Positions 17,796 through 27,800 of a stretch of DNA of 64,000 nucleotides are shown one piece after another. A program made the position numbers and the translations under genes. The stretch is from assembly GCA_902592675.1 (NCBI GenBank), contig CACJFJ010000004.1, forward strand, positions 41,920-105,919, written 5' to 3'. The notes below the pieces were generated by a model. The model was not told the DNA's origin, did not search any database, and saw nothing but the letters and a program-made list of their open reading frames with translations. The stretch is from an uncultured Pelagibacteraceae bacterium (GTDB lineage Bacteria > Pseudomonadota > Alphaproteobacteria > Pelagibacterales > Pelagibacteraceae). Positions within the stretch are counted from its first letter, which is position 1. Each line of letters opens with the position of its first letter.

Positions 17796-18263
17796 ATGTT
17801 CAAAAAAAGAGAAAATGTGCTTGAAATAGAAGAGGGAAATCTGCTTTCCCCAAAATTTGATAATGATGGACTAATACCTGTAATTACTATGTGCCACAAA
17901 ACTAAAGATGTTTTAATGCACGGATACATGAATGTAGAAGCTTTAAAAAAAACTATTGAGACTAAAGAAGCTCATTATTTTAGTAGATCAAGAAAAGCTA
18001 TTTGGCATAAAGGTAAAACTAGTGGATTTATTCAAAAAGTAACACAAATTAGAATTGATGATGATCAAGATTCTATTTGGCTAACTGTAGATATTGGAAA
18101 TGGATCAAGTTGCCATGTTGGATATAGATCTTGCTTCTATAGAGAAGTTCCAACTGGTCCAATAGATAATGCTAGAAAAATAGAAATGAAATTTTTAGAA
18201 AAAGAAAAAAAATTTGATCCTGAAAAAGTTTACAAAGATCAGCCAAATCCAACTAAAATTTAA
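17796..18263 (+). CDS. hisI: Phosphoribosyl-AMP cyclohydrolase
   Basis: Opens the purine ring of phosphoribosyl-AMP in histidine biosynthesis. The 155-residue protein has the HisI signature TKDVLMHGYMNVEALKKT, HYFSRSRKAIWHKGKTSG and the zinc-binding DVGNGSSCH-like segment (VDIGNGSSCHVGYRSCFY). It lacks a HisE domain. It is divergent from folE and immediately followed by the DUF2237 gene with no gap. Confidence 0.92.
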   Translation: MFKKRENVLEIEEGNLLSPKFDNDGLIPVITMCHKTKDVLMHGYMNVEALKKTIETKEAHYFSRSRKAIWHKGKTSGFIQKVTQIRIDDDQDSIWLTVDIGNGSSCHVGYRSCFYREVPTGPIDNARKIEMKFLEKEKKFDPEKVYKDQPNPTKI

Positions 18264-18638
18264 ATGAAAAAAAAACAAAAAAATGTTCTTGGCGAAGAAC
18301 TTGAGGAATGTTCTTTAGACCCACTTACAGGTTGGTATAGAGACGGTTGTTGTAATACAGATGAAAATGATCATGGAGTTCATACTGTTTGTGCGAAGGT
18401 AAATAATGAATTTTTACTTTGGTGTAAAGACGCTGGGAATGATTTGATTACTCCACACCCAGAATTTGGTTTTCCTGGTTTAAAAGATGGAGACGGATGG
18501 TGTGTGTGTGCAACTTGGTATGCTAGAGCTGTAGAAGCTGGTAAAGGTTGCCCGATTTTTTTAAAGAGCACTCACGAAAACACACTTAAAATTTTACCAA
18601 TCGAAACTTTAAAGAAATTTGCAATAGACCTATCTTAA
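18264..18638 (+). CDS. DUF2237 family protein
   Basis: A 124-residue protein with the family hallmark NVLGEELEECSLDPLTGWYRDGCC, TPHPEFGFPGLKDGDGWCVCATWYARA. It has seven cysteines, suggestive of a metal or redox site, and no signal peptide. The start codon follows the hisI stop directly. The biochemical function of the family is unknown to me. Confidence 0.85.
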   Translation: MKKKQKNVLGEELEECSLDPLTGWYRDGCCNTDENDHGVHTVCAKVNNEFLLWCKDAGNDLITPHPEFGFPGLKDGDGWCVCATWYARAVEAGKGCPIFLKSTHENTLKILPIETLKKFAIDLS

Positions 18639-20264
18639 TTACATATTACCATACTTAGGTCCACCACCACCTTCTGGAGTAACCCAAGTAATATTTTGAG
18701 AAGGCTCTTTGATATCACAAGTTTTACAATGAATACAATTTTGTGAATTAATCACAAACTTTTGAACATTATTTTCATTTTGAACCTCATAAACTCCAAC
18801 TGGACAATATCTTTGAGCAGGTTCATCAAATTTTTCTAAAGTATAATTAATTGGCAAATTTGGATCTTTCAATTTTAAATGCACCGGTTGATTATCAGCG
18901 TGATTTGTTCCAGTTAAATATACCGAGCTTGTTTTATCAAAAGTAATGATATTATCAGGTTTTGGATATTCAATTTTAGGCATTTCATTTGCTGGCTTAA
19001 GTGTTTCGTGATCAGCATGTTTGTGTTTTAAAGTAAAAGGCATTCTACCTCTGAATAAAATTTGATCTATTCCTGTAAAAATAATTCCTAAAATAAGACC
19101 CCAGCTAAAACTTGGTTTAACGTTTCTAGCTTTGTAGAGTTCGTCATAGACCCAGCTTTTTTTAAACTTTTCCTCAAAAATTGATAAATCTTTTTTAAGT
19201 TTAAAATGTTCATCAATAGTTTCAGCAGCTATCATTCCACTTTTCATAGCTGTGTGCGAACCTTTTATTTTAGGCATATTAAGTGTACCCGCATCACACC
19301 CAACAAGTAATGCTCCAGGCATAAACATTTTTGGTAAACTTTGGAAACCACCTTCAATTAAAGCTCTAGCGCCATAAGAAATTCTCTTTCCTCCATCAAT
19401 AATTTTTCTGATTGCTGGATGAGTTTTAAATCTTTGGAATTCATCAAAAGGAGATAGGTGAGGATTTTTATAATCTAATCCAATGACATAGCCTAAAAAA
19501 ACTTGTTTATTTTCAGCATGATAAATAAAACTTCCGCCATAAGTGTTTTTATCTAATGGCCAACCAGCAGTATGCATGACCATACCTTCTTCATGATTTT
19601 TTTCGTCAATTTCCCAAATTTCTTTAAAACCAATTCCATATTGTTGTGGGTCTTTTCCTTTATCTAATTCAAACTTGTTAATTAATTGTTTACCCAAATG
19701 ACCTCTACAACCTTCTGCAAAAACAGTTACTTTACCTACAAGATTAATACCAGGCTCATAACTATCTTTTTTGTTTCCCTCTTTATCTAAACCCATATCT
19801 TGAGTGGCCACTCCTTTAACAGACCCATCATCGTTGTATAATATTTCGCTTGCAGGGAATCCTGGAAAAATTTCAACACCGAGTGCCTCAGCTTGTTCTG
19901 CAAGCCATCGGCATAAGTTTGCAAGGCTTATAATATAATTCTTATGATTTTTTTGAACCGCTGGAAGTAACCAAGTTGGCCAACTTAATGATTTATGTTT
20001 TCCTAAAAATAAAAATTTTTCTTTAGTAACTTTAGTTTTGATAGGTGTATCTAATTCTTTCCAACCAGGTATCAATTCATCTAATGCTCTTGTTTCAAAA
20101 ACATTCCCACTTAATATATGTGCACCTATCTCAGACGCTTTCTCTAACAAGCAAATATTTAATTCTGAATTAAGTTGTTTTAATTTAATTGCGGTGGCCA
20201 ATCCTGACGGACCTCCGCCTACAATAACTACATCATATTCCATTGTCTCTCTGGACATATTCAA
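18639..20264 (-). CDS. Electron-transfer flavoprotein:ubiquinone oxidoreductase
   Basis: Passes electrons from reduced ETF to ubiquinone at the membrane. The 541-residue protein has an N-terminal FAD motif (VVIVGGGPSGLATAIKL), the central ETF-QO regions (GCDAGTLNMPKIKGSHTAMKSG) and a C-terminal 4Fe-4S ligand set (CPVGVYEV, NCIHCKTCDIKEPSQNI). It is the last gene of the dimethylglycine dehydrogenase-etfB-etfA operon, so the full route from methylated glycine to quinone is in one unit. It ends at the DUF2237 stop, convergent. Confidence 0.95.
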   Translation of the reverse strand: MNMSRETMEYDVVIVGGGPSGLATAIKLKQLNSELNICLLEKASEIGAHILSGNVFETRALDELIPGWKELDTPIKTKVTKEKFLFLGKHKSLSWPTWLLPAVQKNHKNYIISLANLCRWLAEQAEALGVEIFPGFPASEILYNDDGSVKGVATQDMGLDKEGNKKDSYEPGINLVGKVTVFAEGCRGHLGKQLINKFELDKGKDPQQYGIGFKEIWEIDEKNHEEGMVMHTAGWPLDKNTYGGSFIYHAENKQVFLGYVIGLDYKNPHLSPFDEFQRFKTHPAIRKIIDGGKRISYGARALIEGGFQSLPKMFMPGALLVGCDAGTLNMPKIKGSHTAMKSGMIAAETIDEHFKLKKDLSIFEEKFKKSWVYDELYKARNVKPSFSWGLILGIIFTGIDQILFRGRMPFTLKHKHADHETLKPANEMPKIEYPKPDNIITFDKTSSVYLTGTNHADNQPVHLKLKDPNLPINYTLEKFDEPAQRYCPVGVYEVQNENNVQKFVINSQNCIHCKTCDIKEPSQNITWVTPEGGGGPKYGNM

Positions 20265-20280
20265 TTTTTTACAGATTATA

Positions 20281-21234
20281 TTATTTTTGTATAGTGTTTA
20301 ATTTGTTCAATTCCTCTAAGAATTGAGGAACTGCTTCAAAAAGATCAGCTTCAAGTCCATAATCTGCGACACTAAAAATTGGCGCTTCACCATCTTTATT
20401 GATTGCTACGATCACTTTACTTTCTTTCATGCCAGCTAAATGTTGAATAGCACCTGAGATACCAACAGCGATATATAAATCAGGAACAACAACTTTTCCC
20501 GTTTGGCCAACTTGATGATCGTTACTTATGTATCCAGCATCAACTGCTGCTCTTGAAGCTCCAATAGCTGCATTCAATTTATCAGCTAAAGAAGTAATCA
20601 ATTTAAAATTATCTCCACTTTGCATTCCTCTTCCACCAGAAACAACAACTCTTGCTGTCCCAAGTTCGGGTCTATCTGATTTAACCTCTTCTCTTTTAAT
20701 AAATTTTGTTTTTGAAAATTCTTCACCGGGATCTGTTTTTTCTATAGGAGCTGATCCACCCGAGCTTTCGCATGGATCAAAGGATGTGGGTCTGATAGTT
20801 ACACATTTTTTTGAATCTTTACTTTTAACTGTTGCAAAAGCGTTTCCTGCATAAATAGGTCTTAAAAAGGTATCGGATGAGATAACTTTAATAATATCAC
20901 TTATTTGAGATGTGTCTAAAGCAGCAGCAATTCTTGGCATTAAATTTTTTCCAAAAGTATTTGCTGAACTTATAATGTGTGAATAGTTTTCAGCTAATTT
21001 TACAATTACTGGGGCAAAATTTTCAGCAACAAAATTTTCATAGTGAGCAGCTTCAACTTGAATAACCTTTTTAATTAATGGTAATTCTGAAAGCGCTTTT
21101 GCAGCTTCATCACAATTATGTCCAATAATTACTGCATGCACATCATTATCAATTTGAGAGGCTGCTGTGCTTGCATTAAGCGTAAATGGCTTTATCTCTT
21201 TGTTATTATGTTCTGCAATTAATAAAACTGACAT
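20281..21234 (-). CDS. etfA: Electron-transfer flavoprotein alpha subunit
   Basis: Binds FAD and, with EtfB, carries electrons from flavin dehydrogenases to ETF-QO. The 317-residue protein has the C-terminal FAD-binding domain motif RVVVSGGRGMQSGDNFKL and PDLYIAVGISGAIQHLAGMKES. It overlaps etfB by one base and is 16 bases before the ETF-QO start. Confidence 0.96.
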   Translation of the reverse strand: MSVLLIAEHNNKEIKPFTLNASTAASQIDNDVHAVIIGHNCDEAAKALSELPLIKKVIQVEAAHYENFVAENFAPVIVKLAENYSHIISSANTFGKNLMPRIAAALDTSQISDIIKVISSDTFLRPIYAGNAFATVKSKDSKKCVTIRPTSFDPCESSGGSAPIEKTDPGEEFSKTKFIKREEVKSDRPELGTARVVVSGGRGMQSGDNFKLITSLADKLNAAIGASRAAVDAGYISNDHQVGQTGKVVVPDLYIAVGISGAIQHLAGMKESKVIVAINKDGEAPIFSVADYGLEADLFEAVPQFLEELNKLNTIQK

Positions 21235-21983
21235 TATATTACCTTGGCTTCATTTTTTAATTTTTGAACCAACTCAGCTACACTTGAAACTTTTATTCCA
21301 GCTTTTCTTTTTGGTGGCTCTTCAACTTTAATTTGCTCGATTCTTGGATTTATATCTACCCCTAAATCTGACGCATTTAATTGTTCTATAGGTTTTTTCT
21401 TAGCTTTCATTATATTTGGTAATGAAGCGTACCTTGGTTCATTTAATCTTAAGTCACAAGTTACTATTGCCGGAATATTAATTTCAATTGTTTCTAAACC
21501 TTCATCTATCTCTCTAGTAACTTCTAATTTACCATCTTTGATTTCAATTTTTGATGCAAAAGTTGCTTGAGGCCAATTTAAAAGTGCACTCAACATTTGA
21601 CCTGTTTGATTACAATCGTCATCAATAGCTTGTTTACCCATAAAAACTAAATCTGGTTTTTCTTTTTCAACAATTTTTTGTAACAATTTTGAAACGGCAA
21701 GAGGTTCAATAACACCGTCTGTCTTAACAAGTATCCCTCTATCTGCTCCAACTGCTAAGGCTTTACGAACAGTTTCTTGAGCTTTCTCTTCACCGATACT
21801 TACTGCAATAACTTCTGTAGCTTTACCAGCTTCTTTAATTTTTACGGCTTCTTCTATTGCATTATCATCAGGTGGATTGGTAGACATTTTAACATTGTCA
21901 GTTACCACACCCGTGTTATCTTCCTTAACTCTGATTTGAACGTTGTAATCTATTACTCTTTTTACTGCGACTAAAATTTTCAT
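21234..21983 (-). CDS. etfB: Electron-transfer flavoprotein beta subunit
   Basis: AMP-binding partner of EtfA. The 249-residue protein starts [19 protein letters not shown] and has the signature VDPTN-like region [18 protein letters not shown] plus the recognition-loop region [35 protein letters not shown]. It overlaps dimethylglycine dehydrogenase by one base (TAATG) and etfA by one base. Confidence 0.96.
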   Translation of the reverse strand: MKILVAVKRVIDYNVQIRVKEDNTGVVTDNVKMSTNPPDDNAIEEAVKIKEAGKATEVIAVSIGEEKAQETVRKALAVGADRGILVKTDGVIEPLAVSKLLQKIVEKEKPDLVFMGKQAIDDDCNQTGQMLSALLNWPQATFASKIEIKDGKLEVTREIDEGLETIEINIPAIVTCDLRLNEPRYASLPNIMKAKKKPIEQLNASDLGVDINPRIEQIKVEEPPKRKAGIKVSSVAELVQKLKNEAKVI

Positions 21984-24415
21984 TAAGCTCTCAATAATTT
22001 ATTTTCTGTATCGTAAGGACTTTCATCTAATATTGTAGCTTCATACATCTTGCCTAAAATATCAACCTTAAGTTTCTCACCTACATTGGCTAAGTCTGGT
22101 TTTATCATTGCTAATGCTATTGACTTATCTACTCTAAATCCATATTCACCACCTGTAGCTCTTCCAACAACTTTATCATCTTTATAAATTGGATTATTTC
22201 CTAATACATCTGAGTCAGTTGTATTATGAACTTCGAGAGTAACTAATTTATTATCAAAACCTTTTTCTCGCCATTTATTTAATGCTTCAAGACCTATGAA
22301 ATTGCCTTTATTTGGATGAACAAATCTATCTAACCCTGACTCATAGGGTGAGTATTCGATAGATAGTTCCGTTCCGACTAATTTGTAAGATTTTTCAATT
22401 CTTAAACTGTTCATTGCTCTAATTCCAAAAGGCTTCAGTCCTAAATCTTTTCCAGCTTCCATTAATTTATCAAAAATATGATTTTGATATTCGATTGGAT
22501 GATGTAATTCCCAACCCAGTTCTCCAACAAAATTTACTCGCATCGCATTTACTGGAGCATAACCAACATTAACATTTTTAGCTGTTAACCATTTAAAATT
22601 TTCATTAGAGAAATCATCTGTGGAAACTTTTTGCATTAATTGTCTTGCTTTTGGTCCAGCTACAACAAGTACCCCTGTGCTGTTAGTTAAATCCTCAAAT
22701 ATCACCGATCCATCAGTTGGCATCCACTTTTGTATCCAATCATGATCAAGTCTTAAATTTGCACCTGCAGAAACAAGGTAATAGCTGTTTTCAGCCTCTT
22801 TCATAATTGTAAACTCTGAGTGAACTCCACCTTTTGTATTTAATGCATGACATAAATTAATTCTGCCAATTTTTTTAGGAAGTTTATTTGCTACCAAATA
22901 ATCTAAAAATTCTTCGGCTTTAGGACCTTTAATTCGACATTTTGCAAATGCCGTCATATCTAATAGACCAACATTTTCTTTTACATTTTGACACTCTTTT
23001 TTAATTGCATCAAACCATTTTGATCTTCTAAATGACCAATCATCTTTTTGCTCCATACCATCTGTTGCAAAAAAATTGGGTCTTTCCCAACCAAATTTTT
23101 GACCAAACACTGCACCTAAGTCTTTCATTCTTTCATAACAAGGAGATGTTCTTAATGGTCTTGCAGCTGGTCTTTCCTCATCAGGATAATGAACAATAAA
23201 AACGTGGCTATAAGCTTCTTCATTTTTTGCTTTTAAATAAGATTTGGTTGCATAATTTCCGTAACGTCTAGGTTCAACACCAAGCATATCTATTGTTGGT
23301 TCTCCATCAACAATCCACTCTGCTAGTTGCCAACCTGCTCCACCAGCAGCTGTGATACCAAAACTATGACCCTCATTAATCCAAAAATTTTTCAATCCCC
23401 AAGCTGGACCGACTATTGGATTACCATCAGGCGTATAACAAATTGCTCCATTATAAACTTTTTTAACTCCAACTTCACCAAAGGCAGGAACTCTATGAAT
23501 AGCTCCTTCAATATGAGGTGCTAATCGATCTAAATCTTCTTGAAACAATTCGTATTCAGAGTCTTTTGAAGGTCCTTCAACATAACAAGCTGGAGCACCA
23601 TCTTCATAAGGACCTAATATTAATCCTCCTGCTTCTTCTCTCATATACCATCTGCTATCACTATCTCTCAAAACTCCCATCTCAGGCAAACCTGCTTTTT
23701 TTCTTTTTTGAATTTCTGGATGAGGTTCAGTTACTATATATTGATGTTCAACGGGTATTACTGGAATATCCAATCCAACCATTTCACCTGTTTGACGTGC
23801 AAAATTTCCCGAACAAGAAATAACGTGTTCACATTCAATTGAACCTTTATCAGTTTCAACTACCCAACCACTTTTTGTTTGTCGGATTGCTGTAACGGCC
23901 GTATTTCTATAAATCTCTGCTCCTCTATTTCTTGCACCTGCAGCTAAAGCTTGTGTTAAATCAGCTGGCTGAATGTATCCATCTTCAGGATGTTGAATAG
24001 CCCCGACTAAATCATCGGTATGACATAAAGGCCAAATTTCTTTTACTTGTTGTGGTGATAAAAATTTTACATCAACACCAATTGTTTTGGCAACTCCAGC
24101 ATACTGATGATACTCATCCATCCTATCCTTAGTGCTTGCTAGACGTATATTCGACACCACACTAAAACCAACATTCTTTCCTGTTTCTTCCTCTAATTTT
24201 TTGTAAAGATTAACAGCATACTTATGAAGCTGACCAACAGAATAACTCATATTAAACAAGGGCAGTAATCCAGCGGCATGCCAGGTAGAACCAGATGTTA
24301 ATTCTTTTCTCTCAACAAGCACAACATCAGACCATCCTTTTTTTGCTAAATGATATAGTGCACTAACTCCAACTACACCTCCACCAACTACTACAACTTT
24401 TGTTTTAGATTTCAT
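21983..24415 (-). CDS. Dimethylglycine/sarcosine dehydrogenase-type flavoprotein with GcvT domain
   Basis: Oxidatively demethylates an N-methylglycine, feeding electrons to ETF and the methyl carbon to tetrahydrofolate. In 810 residues it has an N-terminal DAO-type FAD domain ([21 protein letters not shown]) with STWHAAGL, whose His is the covalent FAD site in mammalian DMGDH, and a C-terminal folate-binding GcvT-like half (about 430-810; [31 protein letters not shown]). It is the first gene of an operon with etfB, etfA and ETF-QO. Dimethylglycine is the favoured substrate because of the ETF link; sarcosine is possible. Confidence 0.9.
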   Translation of the reverse strand: MKSKTKVVVVGGGVVGVSALYHLAKKGWSDVVLVERKELTSGSTWHAAGLLPLFNMSYSVGQLHKYAVNLYKKLEEETGKNVGFSVVSNIRLASTKDRMDEYHQYAGVAKTIGVDVKFLSPQQVKEIWPLCHTDDLVGAIQHPEDGYIQPADLTQALAAGARNRGAEIYRNTAVTAIRQTKSGWVVETDKGSIECEHVISCSGNFARQTGEMVGLDIPVIPVEHQYIVTEPHPEIQKRKKAGLPEMGVLRDSDSRWYMREEAGGLILGPYEDGAPACYVEGPSKDSEYELFQEDLDRLAPHIEGAIHRVPAFGEVGVKKVYNGAICYTPDGNPIVGPAWGLKNFWINEGHSFGITAAGGAGWQLAEWIVDGEPTIDMLGVEPRRYGNYATKSYLKAKNEEAYSHVFIVHYPDEERPAARPLRTSPCYERMKDLGAVFGQKFGWERPNFFATDGMEQKDDWSFRRSKWFDAIKKECQNVKENVGLLDMTAFAKCRIKGPKAEEFLDYLVANKLPKKIGRINLCHALNTKGGVHSEFTIMKEAENSYYLVSAGANLRLDHDWIQKWMPTDGSVIFEDLTNSTGVLVVAGPKARQLMQKVSTDDFSNENFKWLTAKNVNVGYAPVNAMRVNFVGELGWELHHPIEYQNHIFDKLMEAGKDLGLKPFGIRAMNSLRIEKSYKLVGTELSIEYSPYESGLDRFVHPNKGNFIGLEALNKWREKGFDNKLVTLEVHNTTDSDVLGNNPIYKDDKVVGRATGGEYGFRVDKSIALAMIKPDLANVGEKLKVDILGKMYEATILDESPYDTENKLLRA

Positions 24416-24471
24416 TAAGCGATTACTACTAAATTTTCATTCATTTCGAAACAAAATTTTATAAAAGTCAT

Positions 24472-24948
24472 TTAAATTGAACTGCCAAGAGCAATAGGGC
24501 GCGATACAATAGTTGTTAACCAGCAATCTTTTAGAGGTCCGTCCAAAGTGTATTTTTCAACCTGCCATTTGAATTTGTGGTAAATTTTATTTTTATCTAA
24601 AATAATTACCTCAAATTGCACCCATTTGTCACCTCTCTCTAATTCTGTAATAGAATGACTTAAATGATTTAAAAGCATTTGATACGTATTACCTTTGATC
24701 ATCATTTTAAAATTTGGCAAAGGACCAGTATTTTTTCTATTATTTGGATGAGCAAAATTCCAAGTTTGCTCTATTCCACTATCCTTGTAACTATCATCAT
24801 TCTTTTGTAGACCTGATAATTGTATTTTTATCACTTCTGATGGTTTAATAAGGCTGCTAGGCTTAATTAAATCTGCTTTAGATATCGAAATAGAAATAAA
24901 AAATGAAATAAAAAAAAAACTAAATATTATTTGCAGTCTTCTTAACAT
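24472..24948 (-). CDS. Secreted DUF4864-like protein
   Basis: A 158-residue protein with a signal peptide-like N-terminus (MLRRLQIIFSFFFISFFISISISKA) and a small alpha+beta domain with SEVIKIQLSGLQKND, WNFAHPNNRKNTGPLPNFKMMIK and LLNHLSHS. This pattern resembles DUF4864, which is of the NTF2-like type; function unknown. The start overlaps the flavodoxin-like gene by 29 bases; a start a few residues later is possible. Confidence 0.6.
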   Translation of the reverse strand: MLRRLQIIFSFFFISFFISISISKADLIKPSSLIKPSEVIKIQLSGLQKNDDSYKDSGIEQTWNFAHPNNRKNTGPLPNFKMMIKGNTYQMLLNHLSHSITELERGDKWVQFEVIILDKNKIYHKFKWQVEKYTLDGPLKDCWLTTIVSRPIALGSSI

Positions 24949-25489
24949 CCTCTAAAAACTTTTTTCTCTTTTTATCTCCAACAAATGGTACAGCAAAATA
25001 TCTTCGATATATAACATCCGTTATGCCGCATATATTAAACACACCCCTTCTAAGTCTTTTGGTTGGCATATTTAAAAAGAATGTTCTTACAGCAAATTGT
25101 GGAGAGCCATATGTGCAAAAAACTACTGCTTTTTTATCTTTGAGATTACCAATAGGATATCCATAGTTTCCAAATAATTTTTTAAATTTAAAAGCCCATG
25201 GAGGGGCAAGAACTTTGTCAATCCAACCCTCAACAATTGCTGGCATCCTAAAATTCCATATTGGAGCAATTAAAACAATCACTTCTGAATTTTCAATTCT
25301 TTTTCTATGGTCTAGTACTTTTTCATCAGGATCTTCACCAGAAAAAACAGGATTAAATTTTTCTTTATAAAGATCAACTACATCTACAGTATGTCCATTT
25401 CTCTCAACTTTTTCTATAAAAGTATCTCTAATGGAAGCATTAAAAGATTTATCATTATAATGGCCGTAAACTAAAAAAATTTTTTTCAT
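24920..25489 (-). CDS. Flavodoxin-fold NAD(P)H:quinone oxidoreductase-like protein
   Basis: A 189-residue flavodoxin-like protein of the KefF/MdaB/NQO group: KIFLVYGHYNDKSFNASIRDTF at the N-terminus, VIVLIAPIWNFRMPAIVEGWIDKV in the middle and AVVFCTYGSPQFAVRTFFLNM after it. Such enzymes reduce quinones by two electrons using FMN or FAD. It overlaps msrA by four bases, consistent with a stress-defence unit. Confidence 0.85.
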   Translation of the reverse strand: MKKIFLVYGHYNDKSFNASIRDTFIEKVERNGHTVDVVDLYKEKFNPVFSGEDPDEKVLDHRKRIENSEVIVLIAPIWNFRMPAIVEGWIDKVLAPPWAFKFKKLFGNYGYPIGNLKDKKAVVFCTYGSPQFAVRTFFLNMPTKRLRRGVFNICGITDVIYRRYFAVPFVGDKKRKKFLEDVKKTANNI

Positions 25490-26055
25490 TTATTCCATAT
25501 TTCATCTAGAATTTTTTCTCTTCCGCAGGCATTTTTATATCTTAAGTAATTCAAAAATTTAACCTGATAATAATCTTGATGAAAATCTTCAGCTTTATAG
25601 AACTTGTCAAATTTTCTTACATAGGTAACAATTTTTTTGTTAAATCTTTTTTGAAGACTTATGATACTATCTTTTATTAGTTTTTTTTCTTCCAGGTTTT
25701 GATAAAATGCAACCGACCTATAGCTGTAACCCTTGTCACAAAATTGACCATACTTATCGAAAGGATCAATATTTTTCCAAAAATGATCTAATAATTCAGA
25801 AAAGGTTATTTGATTTTTATCATAAATAATTTCAATAACCTCAAAATGTCCTGTATTGCCATATGTAACTTGTTCATATGTTGGATCTGTTGTATTGCCA
25901 CCAGAATATCCTGATATAGCTTCAAGTACTCCTTCTTTTTTTTCAAAAGACTCTTCCATACACCAGAAACACCCACCCGCAAAATATGCTTTTTCAAAGT
26001 TTTGAGCATTGGCTGCTGTTTGAAGTAACAAAATTAAAAAAAAAAATTTTTTCAT
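25486..26055 (-). CDS. msrA: Peptide methionine sulfoxide reductase A, exported form
   Basis: Reduces methionine-S-sulfoxide in proteins. After a signal peptide (MKKFFFLILLLQTAANAQ) come the catalytic motif AYFAGGCFWCMEESFEKKEGV and YEQVTYGNTGHFEVIEIIYD, with KAEDFHQDYY near residue 155. The signal peptide suggests periplasmic repair. The gene overlaps the flavodoxin-like gene and the CoA-binding gene start/stop by 1-4 bases. Confidence 0.94.
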   Translation of the reverse strand: MKKFFFLILLLQTAANAQNFEKAYFAGGCFWCMEESFEKKEGVLEAISGYSGGNTTDPTYEQVTYGNTGHFEVIEIIYDKNQITFSELLDHFWKNIDPFDKYGQFCDKGYSYRSVAFYQNLEEKKLIKDSIISLQKRFNKKIVTYVRKFDKFYKAEDFHQDYYQVKFLNYLRYKNACGREKILDEIWNK

Positions 26056-26456
26056 TATTTACAATTTTTTTCAAATTCAATTTTTGTACATTTATTTTCA
26101 ATATAGATGATGTTATTTGCCTCAACTATTTTTCTGGCCTCGTCACTTTTAATATCTAATTGTAACCATAAAACTTTTGCCCCTATTTTAACAGCTTCTT
26201 TTGCTATTTCTATTGTCTCATCTGACGGCCTAAATACATCAATAATGTCAATTTGATCTTTAATTTCAGAAATCTTTCCAAAAACTTTTTCTCCTAATAT
26301 CCTTTCTCCTTTCATTGAAGGGTTTATAGGATAAACCTTAAAGCCATTAGCTTGAAGATATTTCATTACAACCGTAGAAGTTTTTGTAATATCTTTACTT
26401 GCACCAACTAAAGCAATATTTTTAAATTTAGTTAAAATCTCTTTAATATTATTCAC
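26055..26456 (-). CDS. CoA-binding domain protein (YccU-like)
   Basis: A 133-residue single-domain Rossmann protein: NIALVGASKDITKTSTVVMKYLQANGFKVYPINP near the start and VLWLQLDIKSDEARKIVEANNI near the end. This is the CoA-binding fold found alone in the YccU family and in larger acyl-CoA synthetases. Its role is not established. It overlaps msrA by one base. Confidence 0.88.
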   Translation of the reverse strand: MNNIKEILTKFKNIALVGASKDITKTSTVVMKYLQANGFKVYPINPSMKGERILGEKVFGKISEIKDQIDIIDVFRPSDETIEIAKEAVKIGAKVLWLQLDIKSDEARKIVEANNIIYIENKCTKIEFEKNCK

Positions 26457-26460
26457 TATT

Positions 26461-26649
26461 TTACTTACTGCTCTTTATTTTATCCTCACAAAATTTTTTA
26501 GCCTCAACTATTGTCATAGGTTTTTCTAGTTTTTGACTCCCAGCAACACAGGCATCGATAGCTCTTTTAAAGTTATGATCTCTAAAACTTAAAGCAATAT
26601 ATAATCCAGCAAAAACAAAAATGATCATAAATAAATTTTTTATTTTCAT
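26461..26649 (-). CDS. Small membrane-anchored protein, 62 residues
   Basis: A short protein with one N-terminal hydrophobic segment (NLFMIIFVFAGLYIALSF) and a charged tail with two cysteines (DACVAGSQKLEK, KKFCEDKIKSSK). It overlaps the enoyl-CoA hydratase gene stop by four bases, which supports translation. It probably has its tail in the periplasm. Function unknown. Confidence 0.65.
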   Translation of the reverse strand: MKIKNLFMIIFVFAGLYIALSFRDHNFKRAIDACVAGSQKLEKPMTIVEAKKFCEDKIKSSK

Positions 26650-27419
26650 TTATTTTTCCACTTTGGCTTTCTTTTTTCTAAAAAAGCAGAAATGCCTTCT
26701 TTTGCGTCCATAGCCATCATGTTGTACGTCATCATTTTACTGGTATAAGCATAAGCTTTTTTTAATGGCATCTCTAACTGTTTATAAAATGCTTGCTTAC
26801 CAATTTTAATGGTTAAATTTGACTTTGAGGCAATCTTTTTTGCTATCTTTAAAACTTCCGTATTTAATTTTGATCTTGGGAAATAATCATTTATTAATCC
26901 AATTTCTTTTGCATAATTTGCTCGAATTGGCTCCCCTGTCAAAAGCATTTTCATCATAGGTTTTTTGTTAATTTTTCTACTTACAGCTACCATTGGTGTG
27001 CTACAGAATAAACCTATGTTCACTCCTGGAGTTGCAAAAAGAGCGTCATTAGTGCTATAGGCTAAGTCACAACTGGCTACTAATTGGCAACCAGCAGCAT
27101 ATGCTGCCCCGTGTACCTTAGCAATTACAGGTTTTTTTCCATTCACTATTTGAAGCATTAAATTTGAGCAAAGTTTAAATAATTTTAGGTATTTGTTCTT
27201 TTTATTTAAACTTCTTACTTCTTTTAAATTATGTCCTGCACTAAAACCTCTACCTGCACCCTCAATGATTATTACTTTAATTTTTTTATCATTGTCTAAT
27301 TTTTTTAAGATCGAAATTAAATCTTTTAAATTTTTGGCTGATAAAGAATTATATGTTTTTGGTTCATTAATAATAACTCTTGCTATATCTTTATATTGTA
27401 TAATAGTCTTAACATTCAT
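26646..27419 (-). CDS. Enoyl-CoA hydratase/isomerase family protein
   Basis: A 257-residue crotonase-fold protein: ARVIINEPKTYNSLS, oxyanion-hole region IIIEGAGRGFSAGHNLKEV, and VHGAAYAAGCQLVASCDLAYS with ATPGVNIGLF. Crotonase members act on many acyl-CoAs; the usual catalytic Glu of enoyl-CoA hydratase at the VNIGLF site is not evident, so isomerase or other activity is possible. It is followed by two small nucleotide-enzyme genes upstream in the same strand. Confidence 0.87.
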   Translation of the reverse strand: MNVKTIIQYKDIARVIINEPKTYNSLSAKNLKDLISILKKLDNDKKIKVIIIEGAGRGFSAGHNLKEVRSLNKKNKYLKLFKLCSNLMLQIVNGKKPVIAKVHGAAYAAGCQLVASCDLAYSTNDALFATPGVNIGLFCSTPMVAVSRKINKKPMMKMLLTGEPIRANYAKEIGLINDYFPRSKLNTEVLKIAKKIASKSNLTIKIGKQAFYKQLEMPLKKAYAYTSKMMTYNMMAMDAKEGISAFLEKRKPKWKNK

Positions 27420-27425
27420 CAGAGA

Positions 27426-27800
27426 TTATTTAAGTTTACCCTCTTCTCTCATCTTTGCTCTTATCTTAGTAGCAGAAATTTTTTGAATTTCTTCAGGTAA
27501 AACGATTTCCTCAATTTTATAGCCTACTCCTCTTCCATAACAAATATTTGTGATATTTGGAACCATCATAATTTTATAACGACCTTCAAACTCTGGGTTG
27601 AGTCTTTTTTCAATATTTTTTTTTACAGTATCAAAGTCAAATGGATTATCATCAATTCCTTGGACATCTCTAATTTGAATACAAACTTGACCAGTTTTCT
27701 TTATGATCTCTTTAAATAAAGTATAATGGCCATCATGAAATGGTTGCCATCTTCCTAACATTTGTGCGGTTGGTTTTTTATTATCCCATTGATACGCCAT
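27426..27800 (-). CDS. Small cytidylyltransferase-like nucleotidyltransferase
   Basis: A 124-residue protein with the HxGH-type nucleotide-binding motif in variant form (GRWQPFHDGHYTLFKEI) and the ISATKIRAKMREEG segment that matches the ISSTxIR motif of this superfamily. It is shorter than NadD or CoaD. It overlaps the small P-loop kinase gene by one base, so the two act together. Substrate unknown. Confidence 0.78.
   Translation of the reverse strand: MAYQWDNKKPTAQMLGRWQPFHDGHYTLFKEIIKKTGQVCIQIRDVQGIDDNPFDFDTVKKNIEKRLNPEFEGRYKIMMVPNITNICYGRGVGYKIEEIVLPEEIQKISATKIRAKMREEGKLK

Noticed and set aside
24416..24471. Possible glycine or SAM riboswitch before the dimethylglycine dehydrogenase operon
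   Set aside because: Only 56 AT-rich bases are present and no conserved riboswitch core is seen.
25806..26009. 67-residue ORF within msrA in another frame
   Set aside because: Lies wholly inside msrA, which carries intact catalytic motifs.
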